This document shows, one piece after another, positions 26,662 through 35,238 of a stretch of 64,000 nt of DNA. This DNA is from Ferruginibacter sp. (lineage in GTDB: Bacteria > Bacteroidota > Bacteroidia > Chitinophagales > Chitinophagaceae), in contig NZ_JAQBNR010000001.1 of the NCBI RefSeq assembly GCF_028288465.1, positions 124,001-188,000 of the forward strand, read 5' to 3'. The position numbers and the translations under genes were made by a program. Positions within the stretch are counted from its first letter, which is position 1; each line of letters begins with the position of its first letter. The notes under the pieces were generated by a model, which was not told where the DNA came from, did no database searches, and was given only the letters and a program-made list of their open reading frames with translations.

Positions 26662-27273
26662 TTACTTATAATCTGCAATAGCAATTACTACATCACAAAA
26701 ATTGTATTCCTGTAAATCGTTGCTGCTGATTATTACGAGCTTGTTTTCTGTAAAATCCTTAATAAGCCGTTGGTATAAGGCAATCCCTTCTGCATCTAAA
26801 TTAGTGGTGGGCTCATCTAACAATAAAACAGGGGCATCGCAAAAGAAAGCCTGCGCCAGCTTTAGTCTTTGTTTCATGCCGCTGCTATAATAACGAATCT
26901 GTTTATTAACCGCTTTTTTTAGGCCGGCAATTTCCAGTATTTCAGCATCGGGTAAAATGAGCGGTTTAAATTGCTGATGAAAGCTTAGAAATTCACCTGC
27001 GGTCATTTCTTCAATTAATTCCAGGTAAGGAGCCGCGATAGAAATGTGTTGAAAGTGGTGTTCGTTTTCCAATTGATTCTGCCGTAATGAGAAATCAATT
27101 TTTCCTTCATTATGAGAAAGTGAACCCGCAATCACCTGTAATAAAGTAGATTTACCCGAGCCATTGGATCCTGTAACAGCATATTTTTTGGTATCAGAAA
27201 ACTGGTAGCTAAAATGGCGGAAAATCCATTCCCGGTTAAATCGTTTTCCAACATTGTTTAATGTGATTTGCAT
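26662..27273 (-). CDS. ABC transporter ATP-binding protein
   Basis: A 203-residue stand-alone nucleotide-binding domain. Walker A is VTGSNGSGKSTLLQ (about residues 31-44), the Q-loop region follows, the signature is RYYSSGMKQRLKLAQAF (about 127-143), and Walker B is VLLLDEPTTNLD (about 147-158). The ATG at 27273 (MQITLNNVGKRF) is the family start; a TTG at 27300 would add nine residues. It is the last gene of the lpx cluster, 54 nt after lpxA with a weak hairpin between. Bacteroidota clusters often have this gene here; its membrane partner is not in the window. An envelope-lipid role is possible but unproven. Confidence 0.9.
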   Translation of the reverse strand: MQITLNNVGKRFNREWIFRHFSYQFSDTKKYAVTGSNGSGKSTLLQVIAGSLSHNEGKIDFSLRQNQLENEHHFQHISIAAPYLELIEEMTAGEFLSFHQQFKPLILPDAEILEIAGLKKAVNKQIRYYSSGMKQRLKLAQAFFCDAPVLLLDEPTTNLDAEGIALYQRLIKDFTENKLVIISSNDLQEYNFCDVVIAIADYK

Positions 27274-27303
27274 AATGTGTATGAAGGAACTGTTTGGCAA
27301 GAC

Positions 27304-27324
27304 ATTTTACAGATGCTGTAAAAT
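27304..27324 (-). other. AT-rich hairpin between lpxA and the ABC gene
   Basis: ATTTTACAG at 27304-27312 and its complement at 27316-27324 form a 9-bp stem with a 3-nt loop just past the lpxA stop codon. It may be a weak terminator or processing site, reducing expression of the ABC gene. Confidence 0.4.
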
Positions 27325-27327
27325 TAA

Positions 27328-28125
27328 TTACTCGTCGTCACCGCTGCCTTTTGAGAAACGCTTTATAATACCTCTGCCACTTTCCCTTATAAAAGTCACA
27401 ATTTCATCTCTTTCATCTGTTGCAGGCAATTCTTCTTCAATAAAATTGAGCGCCTGAGATGTATTCATACTTTTATTGTAGATAATCCTGTAAATATCCA
27501 GAATTTTGTTGATGCGGTCTATAGAAAAGCCTTTGCGTTTTAGGCCGATAGAATTAACACCTGCATAACTCAGTGGCGTACGACCAGCCTTGATATAAGG
27601 AGGCACATCTTTACTAACCAATGAGCCTCCGCTAATAAAAGCATGCTGGCCTATTTGTACAAACTGGTGAATGGCACACATCCCTGCAAGAATAGAGTTA
27701 TCACCCATGGTTACATGTCCCGCCATTTGTGTACTGTTGCTCATAATACAATTATTGCCAACAATACAATCGTGAGCAATGTGACTATAAGCCATTATTA
27801 AGCAGTTATTGCCAACCTTGGTTGTCCAGCGGTCTTTACTGCCCCTGTTCACTGTAACAAATTCCCGTATGGTTGTGTTGTCTCCAATTTCTACCGTGGT
27901 TTGCTCGCCCTCAAATTTAAGATCCTGTGGTATAGCAGCAATAACAGCACCTGGAAAAATGCGACAGTTTTTACCAATTCGGGCACCTTCCATTATGGTT
28001 ACGTTGCTTCCAATCCAGGTACCCTCACCAATTTCAACATTGGGATGAATAACACTGAATGGATCAATCTTTACGTTTGTTGCCAGTTTGGCGTTGGGAT
28101 GAATATATGTATGCGGATGAATCAT
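27328..28125 (-). CDS. lpxA: UDP-N-acetylglucosamine O-acyltransferase LpxA
   Basis: First step of lipid A synthesis: it moves a 3-hydroxyacyl chain from acyl carrier protein to UDP-GlcNAc. The 265 residues begin with the left-handed beta-helix made of hexapeptide repeats (about 1-190; for example VEIGEGTWIGSNVTIMEGARIG), contain the catalytic-His block YSHIAHDCIVGNNCIMSN (about 114-131) and IHQFVQIGQHAFISGG, then the C-terminal helical part with YAGVNSIGLKRKGFS. It follows lpxC-fabZ by 24 nt, so the two are surely cotranscribed. Confidence 0.97.
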   Translation of the reverse strand: MIHPHTYIHPNAKLATNVKIDPFSVIHPNVEIGEGTWIGSNVTIMEGARIGKNCRIFPGAVIAAIPQDLKFEGEQTTVEIGDNTTIREFVTVNRGSKDRWTTKVGNNCLIMAYSHIAHDCIVGNNCIMSNSTQMAGHVTMGDNSILAGMCAIHQFVQIGQHAFISGGSLVSKDVPPYIKAGRTPLSYAGVNSIGLKRKGFSIDRINKILDIYRIIYNKSMNTSQALNFIEEELPATDERDEIVTFIRESGRGIIKRFSKGSGDDE

Positions 28126-28149
28126 GACAAAAATTGACCTGTTGAGTAA

Positions 28150-29556
28150 TTAATTTCTTTTTACCAGCTGTGCTGTCAAATCACCTTCTGTACAAAGTTT
28201 ATTTCCAACAAAAATGCTGGCTCTCATCACACAAATACCGCGGCGAATCGGTTCAATTAATTCCATTTTTAAAATCATAGTATCTCCGGGCACTACTTTT
28301 TGTTTGAATTTACAGTTTTCAATCTTAATAAAATAAGTATCATACTGGCCTTCGGGCATGGCATTAATGCAGAGAATACCTCCTGTTTGCGCCAGTGCTT
28401 CAATCTGTAAAACGCCTGGCATTACAGGGTTTCCGGGGAAATGCCCCTGGAAAAAATATTCATTAAAGGTTACATTTTTTATACCCACAATTTGTTTATC
28501 TGTCAGCTCGATGATTTTGTCGACCAACAAAAACGGATAGCGGTGGGGCAATGTTTTTTCGATCTGCTGAAGAGAATATACCGGTGGTTGTGTGGGATCG
28601 TAAATAGGAATGCCCTTGGTATGTTTATTTTTCTTGATGTAGTTTTTTATCTTTTTTGCAAATTCTACATTGCTGCTGTGGCCTGGCCTGTTGGCAATAA
28701 TATGCCCTTTAATGGGGTAACCAATCAGAGCAAGGTCACCTATCACATCCAGTAATTTATGCCTGGCTGGTTCGTTGGGGAAACGCAGTTCCAGGTTATT
28801 CAGGTAGCCTTCACTTTTAACTTCTACTCTCTCACGGCCGAAAGCTTTTGCGAGCCTGGTCATTTCTTCTTTTGTTACAGGTTTATCAACCACTACAATG
28901 GCATTATTGATATCACCTCCTTTTATAAGATTATTATCCAGCAAAGCTTCCAACTCATGTAAAAAGCAAAAGGTGCGGCAAGGTGATATCTGGCTTTGAA
29001 ACTCGTGCATGCTTTTTAAACTTGCATGTTGCGTACCTAAAACCGGGCTGTTAAAATCTATCAGCGTGGTTATTTTATAGTCAGTGGCAGGTAAAACAGT
29101 CATTTCCACCCGCTTTACTTCATCGTAGTAAGAAATATTGTTATCGATCGAATACCAGGCTTTTGTAGCTTCCTGTTCCAGTATACCGCCTTCATTTATA
29201 ATTTCAACAAAGGGTTCACTACTGCCATCAATGATGGGTATTTCCGGTCCGTTTATTTCAATCAGGCAATTGTCTACTCCCATACCTACCAGTGCAGCCA
29301 GAATATGCTCTACGGTGCTTATTTTTGCCTCACCCACTTCAAGAGTTGTCCCCCTGGACGTATCGGTTACAAGGTCACAATCAGCTTTAATGATAGGCAT
29401 TCCCGGCAAGTCGATTCGCTGAAACTGGTATCCAAAGCCGGCATTGGCAGGCCGGAGGGTCATATCTACATTAATACCAGTATGTAATCCTGTACCTGAT
29501 ATGTTGACAGCTGACAGAAGAGTATGTTGTTTATCGGGGTTGAAATGTGCATCCAT
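28150..29556 (-). CDS. lpxC/fabZ: Bifunctional LpxC deacetylase / FabZ dehydratase
   Basis: A natural fusion typical of Bacteroidota. The N-terminal LpxC part (about 1-300) removes acetate from UDP-3-O-acyl-GlcNAc, the committed step of lipid A; it shows SGTGLHTG, the zinc ligands in STVEHILAALVGMGVDNC and GHIIANRPGHSSNVEFAKK. The C-terminal FabZ part (about 325-468) dehydrates 3-hydroxyacyl-ACP, with LPHRYPFLLVDKI and the active-site GHFPGNPVMPGVLQIEALAQ. Both halves look active, so one protein balances lipid A against fatty acid synthesis from the same 3-hydroxyacyl-ACP pool. The ATG at 29556 is chosen; a TTG at 29586 lies inside the promoter box. Confidence 0.96.
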   Translation of the reverse strand: MDAHFNPDKQHTLLSAVNISGTGLHTGINVDMTLRPANAGFGYQFQRIDLPGMPIIKADCDLVTDTSRGTTLEVGEAKISTVEHILAALVGMGVDNCLIEINGPEIPIIDGSSEPFVEIINEGGILEQEATKAWYSIDNNISYYDEVKRVEMTVLPATDYKITTLIDFNSPVLGTQHASLKSMHEFQSQISPCRTFCFLHELEALLDNNLIKGGDINNAIVVVDKPVTKEEMTRLAKAFGRERVEVKSEGYLNNLELRFPNEPARHKLLDVIGDLALIGYPIKGHIIANRPGHSSNVEFAKKIKNYIKKNKHTKGIPIYDPTQPPVYSLQQIEKTLPHRYPFLLVDKIIELTDKQIVGIKNVTFNEYFFQGHFPGNPVMPGVLQIEALAQTGGILCINAMPEGQYDTYFIKIENCKFKQKVVPGDTMILKMELIEPIRRGICVMRASIFVGNKLCTEGDLTAQLVKRN

Positions 29557-29583
29557 ACGTAAACCGGTTTTTATAAATTGCGG

Positions 29584-29591
29584 CAAAGGTA
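29584..29591 (-). promoter_or_regulatory. -7 promoter box of lpxC-fabZ
   Basis: The minus strand reads TACCTTTG, an exact TAnnTTTG match, 27 nt before the ATG at 29556. It suggests that lpxC-fabZ and lpxA can be transcribed without lpxD. Confidence 0.5.
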
Positions 29592-29656
29592 TTTTATTTT
29601 TGGCATCAGGCGCCGCTATATAATCGCCTTGTTCACCGTCTCTCCCTTTTTAATAG

Positions 29657-29683
29657 TACTAAAAAATAGTATATTTTTTAGTA
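29657..29683. repeat. 12-bp AT-rich perfect inverted repeat between lpxD and lpxC
   Basis: TACTAAAAAATA at 29657-29668 and its complement at 29672-29683 flank a 3-nt centre. It lies in the 222-nt gap between lpxD and lpxC-fabZ, about 66 nt upstream of the lpxC -7 box on the minus strand. It could be an operator or a hairpin; no T-run or GC core supports a terminator. Confidence 0.5.
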
Positions 29684-29778
29684 GATTGTCTCCGGAACAG
29701 CCACGGATTTGGCTTTAGCTGTTTTATTAAACATACTTATAGAATTCTCACTAAAAATAATACAGGTAAACAGTATAT

Positions 29779-30825
29779 TCATGCCTTCTGTGTTAACAAC
29801 TCTTTCACTAATTTTTCCAGTTCCTCTATTCTTTTTTCCAGTTTGGGAAGGCTTCTGATCATTGCCTGGCTTCTTAACGCTGCGGTATATTCAAAGGCTG
29901 GAGAACCAGTTACGGAGGTATTTTGATTTTTTATTGATTTGCTAACACCGCTCTGCGCATTTATTTTGGCACCATCGGCTATCTGCAGGTGGCCAACAAC
30001 GCCAGCTTGTCCACCAATCATAACGTTGTTACCAATTTTTGTGCTGCCGCTGATACCGGCCTGGGCCGCAATTACAGAGTTGTTCCCTATTTCAACGTTG
30101 TGAGCAATTTGTAAAAGATTATCCAGTTTTGCTCCTGACTTTATAAGGGTACTGCCAATGGTGGCCCTGTCAATGGTGGTATTGGCGCCAATTTCCACAT
30201 TGTCTTCAATAACCACGTTACCAATCTGAGGAACTTTGATATAAGTACCATCTGCCTGCGGTGCAAAGCCAAAGCCATCGCTGCCAATTACAGTTCCGGA
30301 ATGGATTACCACATTGTTACCAATGTTGCAATGATGGTATATTTTTACACCCGGATGTATTATGCTGTTTTCACCGATGGTTACCCTGTTGCCGATATAG
30401 GCAGAGGGATAAATTTTAACCCTATTACCAATAATTGCTTTTTCGCCTATATAAGCGAACGCACCAATAAATACCTGTTCGCCTATTTTGGCAGTTGCAT
30501 CAACGTAGGCGGGTTGCTGAATGCCTGTTAACTGTTGATTTTTTATTTGTTGATATTTGTCCAGCAAAGTAGCGAAAGCTGTATAGGCATCCTTAACCCT
30601 TATCAATGTTGCTGATACGGGTTGTTTTAATTCCAGCGAATGATTTACGATAACAATAGAAGCAGCGGTACTGTATAGGTATTCTTCATATTTTGGGTTC
30701 GCTAAAAAAGTCAGTTCGCCTTCAACAGCTTCTTCTATTTTGCCGAAAAATCCTACCTGTATATCGGCATTACCTTCAATTTTGCCATCTATCATCATGG
30801 CTATTTGTGCTGCTGAAAATTGCAT
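29779..30825 (-). CDS. lpxD: UDP-3-O-acylglucosamine N-acyltransferase LpxD
   Basis: Third lipid A enzyme: adds the second 3-hydroxyacyl chain to the glucosamine nitrogen. The 348 residues have the N-terminal uridine-binding domain (about 1-100, with [15 protein letters not shown]), the left-handed beta-helix (about 105-310) with [35 protein letters not shown] repeats, and the catalytic-His block [26 protein letters not shown]-terminal coiled helix [18 protein letters not shown] closes the trimer. It follows the HD hydrolase by 70 nt on the same strand. Confidence 0.97.
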   Translation of the reverse strand: MQFSAAQIAMMIDGKIEGNADIQVGFFGKIEEAVEGELTFLANPKYEEYLYSTAASIVIVNHSLELKQPVSATLIRVKDAYTAFATLLDKYQQIKNQQLTGIQQPAYVDATAKIGEQVFIGAFAYIGEKAIIGNRVKIYPSAYIGNRVTIGENSIIHPGVKIYHHCNIGNNVVIHSGTVIGSDGFGFAPQADGTYIKVPQIGNVVIEDNVEIGANTTIDRATIGSTLIKSGAKLDNLLQIAHNVEIGNNSVIAAQAGISGSTKIGNNVMIGGQAGVVGHLQIADGAKINAQSGVSKSIKNQNTSVTGSPAFEYTAALRSQAMIRSLPKLEKRIEELEKLVKELLTQKA

Positions 30826-30895
30826 ATTTTTTTAAGCTTTAAGCATATAACACGAAACTTTAAAAGTGCATTGGGGAATGCCAAAAGCTACGCGG

Positions 30896-32077
30896 CTATC
30901 TTGAAAAACAAATGTAATATTTTTTAACCTTGCTCTTCATGTTTTGATTAATAAGAGCATTGTCCACTTCCGATATATCCTTCACTGAACCATCCTTAAA
31001 CAAAATATGAATATGCTCATCTTCAAAATTATAAGTGTTGCTTACAGCCTCGCCGGTAAACACCAGCCAACCCGCATCCACAGCATTCAAATTATATTTT
31101 TCCATTGCCATAATAGTTTTTTCGGCCACCAGGTTAGTATCAACAGGGTCACCAAAATATTTTATTTTAAGCAACTGCCTGTCAATAATCCCTTTACACA
31201 AAATGGATAATACAGCATCGCTATGTGTACACCATTCTTTTATTGCGCTCATTACATCGTAATCGTCCAGCTGGCAAAATTCTTCCAGCGTTACCGTTTC
31301 AATTGGCTCATTAATAAATTTGTTAAGCGGGGTTTTGGTAAATGCCTTTATATATTTTGCCCTCTTAATAATTTGCTGCAACATTTGCTCAGCACATAAG
31401 ACAGTTTTATGCAGGTATACCTGCCAGTACATCAGCCGGCGTGCTACCAAAAATTTCTCAATGGAGTAAATCGCCTTCTCTTCTACCATCAGTTCGCCAT
31501 TGTGCACCGTTAGCATTTTTATAATCCGGTCGTACCCGATTACACCCTCGCTCACGCCGCTGAAAAAGCTGTCTCTTGTTAAATAATCCATCCTGTCTAC
31601 ATCCAGTTGCCCGCTGATAAGCTGGTGAAGAAATTTCTTCGGGTATACATTGGTAAATATATCCATTGCAACCTGCAGCTGACCATTATATTGTTTGTTC
31701 AGGTCCTTCATCAGTAACAAAGAAATCGACTCATGGGGCATTCCTTCAATCAACACGTTTTCCAGTGCATGGCTAAATGGCCCGTGCCCCGCATCATGCA
31801 GTAAGATCGCCACTTTTGCGGCCTGCTCTTCTTCTTTTGATATGTCAATACCTTTATTTTTTAATTCGTTCAGAGCGTTGCACATTAAGTGATAAGCCCC
31901 AAGTGAATGATGCAGCCTGGTATGCACAGCCCCCGGGTAAACCAGGTGTGCCATGGCCATCTGGTGTATTCTGCGAAGACGCTGATAGTACGGATGGGCA
32001 ATGATTTTAAAAACCAGTTCATCATCGATGGTGATAAAACCGTACACCGGATCGTTGATTATTTTTTTTAGCTGCAT
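30896..32077 (-). CDS. HD-domain phosphohydrolase (dNTPase-like)
   Basis: A 393-residue HD-superfamily enzyme. The conserved core runs from VYGFITIDDELVFKIIAHPYYQRLRRIHQMAMAHLVYPGAVHTRLHHSLGAYHL (about 11-65) to LLHDAGHGPFSHALEN (about 93-108), giving the H...HD...D metal site; VDRMDYLTRDSFFSGV follows at about 160-175. This is the SAMHD1/YdhJ-like pattern, whose members hydrolyse nucleoside triphosphates; the true substrate here is unknown. It heads the lpx gene run, as is common in Bacteroidota, with its own TAGCTTTG box upstream. It diverges from porX. Confidence 0.9.
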   Translation of the reverse strand: MQLKKIINDPVYGFITIDDELVFKIIAHPYYQRLRRIHQMAMAHLVYPGAVHTRLHHSLGAYHLMCNALNELKNKGIDISKEEEQAAKVAILLHDAGHGPFSHALENVLIEGMPHESISLLLMKDLNKQYNGQLQVAMDIFTNVYPKKFLHQLISGQLDVDRMDYLTRDSFFSGVSEGVIGYDRIIKMLTVHNGELMVEEKAIYSIEKFLVARRLMYWQVYLHKTVLCAEQMLQQIIKRAKYIKAFTKTPLNKFINEPIETVTLEEFCQLDDYDVMSAIKEWCTHSDAVLSILCKGIIDRQLLKIKYFGDPVDTNLVAEKTIMAMEKYNLNAVDAGWLVFTGEAVSNTYNFEDEHIHILFKDGSVKDISEVDNALINQNMKSKVKKYYICFSR

Positions 32078-32128
32078 TACTATTTTATGGTTGGTAGTAT
32101 TTTGTTAAATCTTATTTTGCATGCAGCG

Positions 32129-32136
32129 CAAAGCTA
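32129..32136 (-). promoter_or_regulatory. -7 promoter box upstream of the HD-domain gene
   Basis: The minus strand reads TAGCTTTG, an exact TAnnTTTG match, 51 nt before the ATG at 32077. It lies in the 271-nt gap shared with divergent porX, where no other gene is seen. Confidence 0.45.
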
Positions 32137-32348
32137 CAAATCTGAAAGGTGAAACCATTATATTTGCTGACACACCTTATTTGTTTAACTTATTATTACA
32201 ACCGTATAGATAATTTTTACATCGCTGATTTTATCTTTTTGTTCAATCGCTTATTACCCAGTGGTAATTTTCTTCAATTATAAGCTATAAATATTTTAAT
32301 TGACACATTGAGATTGCTAATAACAAACAATAAACAAATAACACAATT

Positions 32349-33905
32349 ATGAGTATAGCCAAAATACTGTGGGTAGATGATGAAATTGACAGTCTGACTT
32401 CGCAAATAATGTTTTTAGAAAATAAGGGCTACGAAGTGCAAACCAAGACAAATGGTTTTGATGCCGTTGAATTTGTTAAAGAAAATATTGTAGATGTAGT
32501 ATTGCTGGATGAGACTATGCCCGGCATAACTGGTTTGCAGACTTTGCAGCAAATTAAGGAAGCCAACAGTAATTTGCCTGTTGTACTTATAACAAAAAAC
32601 GAAGCAGAAAATTTAATGGATGAGGCTATTGGCAGTCAGATAAGTGATTACCTGATAAAGCCGGTAAACCCAAACCAGGTATGGCTTAGTTTAAAAAAAC
32701 TGATTGACAATAAAAGACTGGTTGCAGAAAAAACTACGTCAGCCTATCAGCAGGAATTCCGCAGCTTATTTATGGCGCTGAACGATAATCCGGATTACAA
32801 TGGCTGGATGGAGATTTATAAAAAACTGGTGTACTGGGAGCTGGAAATGAAGAAGAGCGACAGCCCGGAAATGCAGGAAGTTTTTCAATCGCAAAAGGCA
32901 GAAGCCAATACAGAATTTTTTAAATTCATCAGCCGCAACTACGCATTCTGGATCAATCCTAAAAATGGCAGTGCGCCGGTAATGAGTCATAATTTAATGA
33001 AATTTAAAGTGCTGCCGCATGTTGAAAAAGGTGTTCCGTTATTCTTTGTACTCATAGATAATTTGCGCTTTGATCAGTGGAAAGTAATACAACCCATCTT
33101 CGCTGAAAATTTTCGCATACAGGAAGAAGATACATTTTATTCCATCTTGCCTACCGCCACACAATATGCCCGCAATGCGATTTTCTCCGGCATGCTGCCC
33201 ATTGATATTGAAAAGCAGTTTAAAGAGCAATGGAAAAATGATGATGAAGAAGGTGGCAAAAATTTGTATGAAGAAGAATTTTTTAAAGCCCAGCTGAAGC
33301 GGTTGGGTAAATCGGATTTAAAATATTCGTATACCAAAATAACCAATAATCACGACGGGCAAAAAATGGTGGAGAATATGCATAACATGATGCAAAACGA
33401 TATCAATATTATCGTGTATAATTTCATAGATATGCTCAGCCATGCCCGCACGGAAATGGAAGTATTGAAGGAACTGGCGGGAGATGAAATTAGCTACCGT
33501 AGTATTACCGAAAGCTGGTTTATACATTCTCCCTTAAACCAGGCATTGAAAAAAATTGCAGATAAAAAAGTGACAGTTATTGTTGGAACAGATCATGGAA
33601 CGGTGAGGGTAAAAACACCTGCCAAAGTTATCGGCGACAAGCAAACTACAGCCAATCTCCGGTACAAACACGGACGTAATTTAAATTATGATGCAAAAGA
33701 TGTGTTGGTCTTCCGGGATCCAAAAGAGGCGGGGCTGCCTACACCTAATGTAAATTCATCTTTCATTTTTGCCAAAGGGGATATATTTCTTTGCTACCCC
33801 AATAACTACAATCACTTTGTAAACTATTACCGCAATACATTTCAGCATGGAGGTGTGAGCCTGGAAGAAATGATAGTGCCAATAATACGTATGACGAATA
33901 AATAA
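32349..33905 (+). CDS. porX: PorX: response regulator with PglZ-type phosphatase domain
   Basis: A 518-residue two-part regulator of the type IX secretion system. The receiver domain (1-120) has the acidic pocket VDDE, phospho-acceptor Asp54 (VVLLDETMPG), Thr82 (LITKN) and Lys104 (DYLIKP). After a helical linker (about 120-220) comes the PglZ/alkaline-phosphatase-fold effector, with metal-site residues in FVLIDNLRFDQW (Asp237, Asp242), the nucleophile threonine in ILPTATQYARN and a later VGTDHGTVRVK. In Porphyromonas and Flavobacterium PorX works with histidine kinase PorY and sigma factor SigP and hydrolyses oligonucleotides; no porY is in the window. A CTGCGGTC hairpin follows the stop. Confidence 0.95.
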   Translation: MSIAKILWVDDEIDSLTSQIMFLENKGYEVQTKTNGFDAVEFVKENIVDVVLLDETMPGITGLQTLQQIKEANSNLPVVLITKNEAENLMDEAIGSQISDYLIKPVNPNQVWLSLKKLIDNKRLVAEKTTSAYQQEFRSLFMALNDNPDYNGWMEIYKKLVYWELEMKKSDSPEMQEVFQSQKAEANTEFFKFISRNYAFWINPKNGSAPVMSHNLMKFKVLPHVEKGVPLFFVLIDNLRFDQWKVIQPIFAENFRIQEEDTFYSILPTATQYARNAIFSGMLPIDIEKQFKEQWKNDDEEGGKNLYEEEFFKAQLKRLGKSDLKYSYTKITNNHDGQKMVENMHNMMQNDINIIVYNFIDMLSHARTEMEVLKELAGDEISYRSITESWFIHSPLNQALKKIADKKVTVIVGTDHGTVRVKTPAKVIGDKQTTANLRYKHGRNLNYDAKDVLVFRDPKEAGLPTPNVNSSFIFAKGDIFLCYPNNYNHFVNYYRNTFQHGGVSLEEMIVPIIRMTNK

Positions 33906-33919
33906 AGCTGGGTTTGCAA

Positions 33920-33949
33920 CTGCGGTCTGACCTTCGGTGCCGACCGCAG
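33920..33949 (+). other. GC-rich hairpin after porX
   Basis: CTGCGGTC at 33920-33927 and GACCGCAG at 33942-33949 form an 8-bp stem, with a small ACC/GGT stem inside the 14-nt loop. There is no T-run, so it may be a factor-assisted terminator or an mRNA-stabilising end. Confidence 0.45.
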
Positions 33950-34009
33950 GGTATACGACTTATAAACTTTTGTGGATAAGTAGAAACGGCCAAAACTCAA
34001 TGGCTGTAG

Positions 34010-34017
34010 TAAATTTG
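34010..34017 (+). promoter_or_regulatory. -7 promoter box upstream of the 91-residue gene
   Basis: TAAATTTG is an exact TAnnTTTG match, 34 nt before the ATG at 34052. Confidence 0.4.
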
Positions 34018-34051
34018 CATAAACAATCTGTGCTTAAAAGGCGTACTATTT

Positions 34052-34327
34052 ATGATAATAAAATTTACACAACATACGCTTGATAAAATTGAAAAAATCA
34101 TCGAAGAAAGCGGTTATGTAATTCGATACGAAAGAGGAAATTTTCAAAGCGGCTATTGTATTTTACAGGCTAAAAAAGTTGTGGTATTAAATAAGTTTTT
34201 TCAAACAGAAGGCAAAATAAACACCCTGATAGATTTGTTGCCACAACTGGAAATAAATTTCGATGCCCTCACCCACGAAAGTCAAAAGCTGTACGATGAG
34301 TTGATGACAGTTGGAAATGACAAGTAG
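34052..34327 (+). CDS. Conserved small protein of unknown function
   Basis: A 91-residue, mostly alpha/beta soluble protein with no signal peptide. Visible features are an N-terminal helix (FTQHTLDKIEKIIEESGY), a short strand pair (VIRYERGNFQSGYCILQAKKVVVLNKFF) and a C-terminal helical part with LIDLLPQLEINFDALTHESQKLYDEL. Similar short proteins sit between porX-like and metallo-hydrolase genes in other Bacteroidota as far as I recall, but no function is known to me. The codon usage resembles the neighbours, and the gene has its own -7 box. Confidence 0.75.
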   Translation: MIIKFTQHTLDKIEKIIEESGYVIRYERGNFQSGYCILQAKKVVVLNKFFQTEGKINTLIDLLPQLEINFDALTHESQKLYDELMTVGNDK

Positions 34328-34374
34328 TAATAACTGTTTTCTTTTTCCATTATGATTGCTTATTTCTTATTGCC

Positions 34375-34382
34375 TATTTTTG
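34375..34382 (+). promoter_or_regulatory. -7 promoter box of the metallo-hydrolase gene
   Basis: TATTTTTG is an exact TAnnTTTG match, followed by CCGC and the GTG at 34387. The spacing supports GTG as the true start and predicts a leaderless mRNA. Confidence 0.5.
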
Positions 34383-34386
34383 CCGC

Positions 34387-35166
34387 GTGCAAAGCCCTCC
34401 TTTAAAAATAACATTTCTTGGTACCGGAACCAGCACCGGTGTTCCCATGGTTGCTTGTCCCTGCGCAGTTTGTGCATCAGAGGATAAAAAAGATAAGCGT
34501 TTACGCAGCAGTATTTTAGTGCAGAGTGCTGCTACATCTTTTGTTGTAGATACTACGCCTGACTTTCGCTACCAGATGCTTAGGGAACAGGTTAAGCAAC
34601 TGGATGCAGTTTTATTCACCCATCCACACAAAGATCATATAGCGGGATTGGACGATGTTAAGGCCTTTTCTTTTTTTTCTGGGAAAGCTATGGAAGTGTA
34701 TGCCAATACATTAACCGAAGAAGGTATCAAACGGGAATTCGCCTACATCTTCGCAGACAAAAGATATCCGGGTATTCCTGAAATTAATTTGAATACAATT
34801 GACAATACTCCTTTCATGATCGGCGATATACCTGTAACGCCAATACTGGTTTGGCATATGAAGATGCCTGTAATGGGATACCGGTTTGGAAAATTTACTT
34901 ATATAACAGACGCCAACAGGATAGAACCTGCCGAAAAGGAAAAAATCAAGGGCAGCGAAATATTAGTTGTAAATGCACTCCGGCACGCTGCACACGTGTC
35001 TCACTTTACACTTGATGAAGCAATTGATTTAGTGAAAGAATTGGAAATACCAACCGCCTATTTCACGCATGTAAGCCATCAGCTGGGTAAACATGCAGAT
35101 GTTACCACAGAACTGCCAGTCAATATGCACCTTGCCTATGATGGCCTTACGTTGTCTTTCACCTGA
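34387..35166 (+). CDS. MBL-fold metallo-hydrolase, PhnP/RNase Z-like
   Basis: A 259-residue metallo-beta-lactamase-fold hydrolase with a GTG start at 34387. The N-terminus shows FLGTGTSTGVPMVACPCAVC, the glycine-rich first strand plus an extra Cys pair seen in PhnP-like phosphodiesterases. The metal motif is FTHPHKDHIAGLDDV (about residues 77-91), and later ligands are in YITDANRI and AAHVSHFTLDEAIDL, with YFTHVSHQLG near the end. PhnP hydrolyses 5-phosphoribosyl 1,2-cyclic phosphate, but the substrate here cannot be read from sequence, and no phosphonate genes are nearby. Confidence 0.9.
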   Translation: MQSPPLKITFLGTGTSTGVPMVACPCAVCASEDKKDKRLRSSILVQSAATSFVVDTTPDFRYQMLREQVKQLDAVLFTHPHKDHIAGLDDVKAFSFFSGKAMEVYANTLTEEGIKREFAYIFADKRYPGIPEINLNTIDNTPFMIGDIPVTPILVWHMKMPVMGYRFGKFTYITDANRIEPAEKEKIKGSEILVVNALRHAAHVSHFTLDEAIDLVKELEIPTAYFTHVSHQLGKHADVTTELPVNMHLAYDGLTLSFT

Positions 35167-35238
35167 TTTTTATTACCACTTTAGGGTATTGTATTCCAGA
35201 TAACTGATGATTATTTTTAATACTTAATCAGCAACTTT

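Noticed and set aside
33971..33979. Single perfect DnaA-box match (TGTGGATAA) after porX
   Set aside because: One 9-mer match in 64 kb is expected by chance and no second box is nearby.
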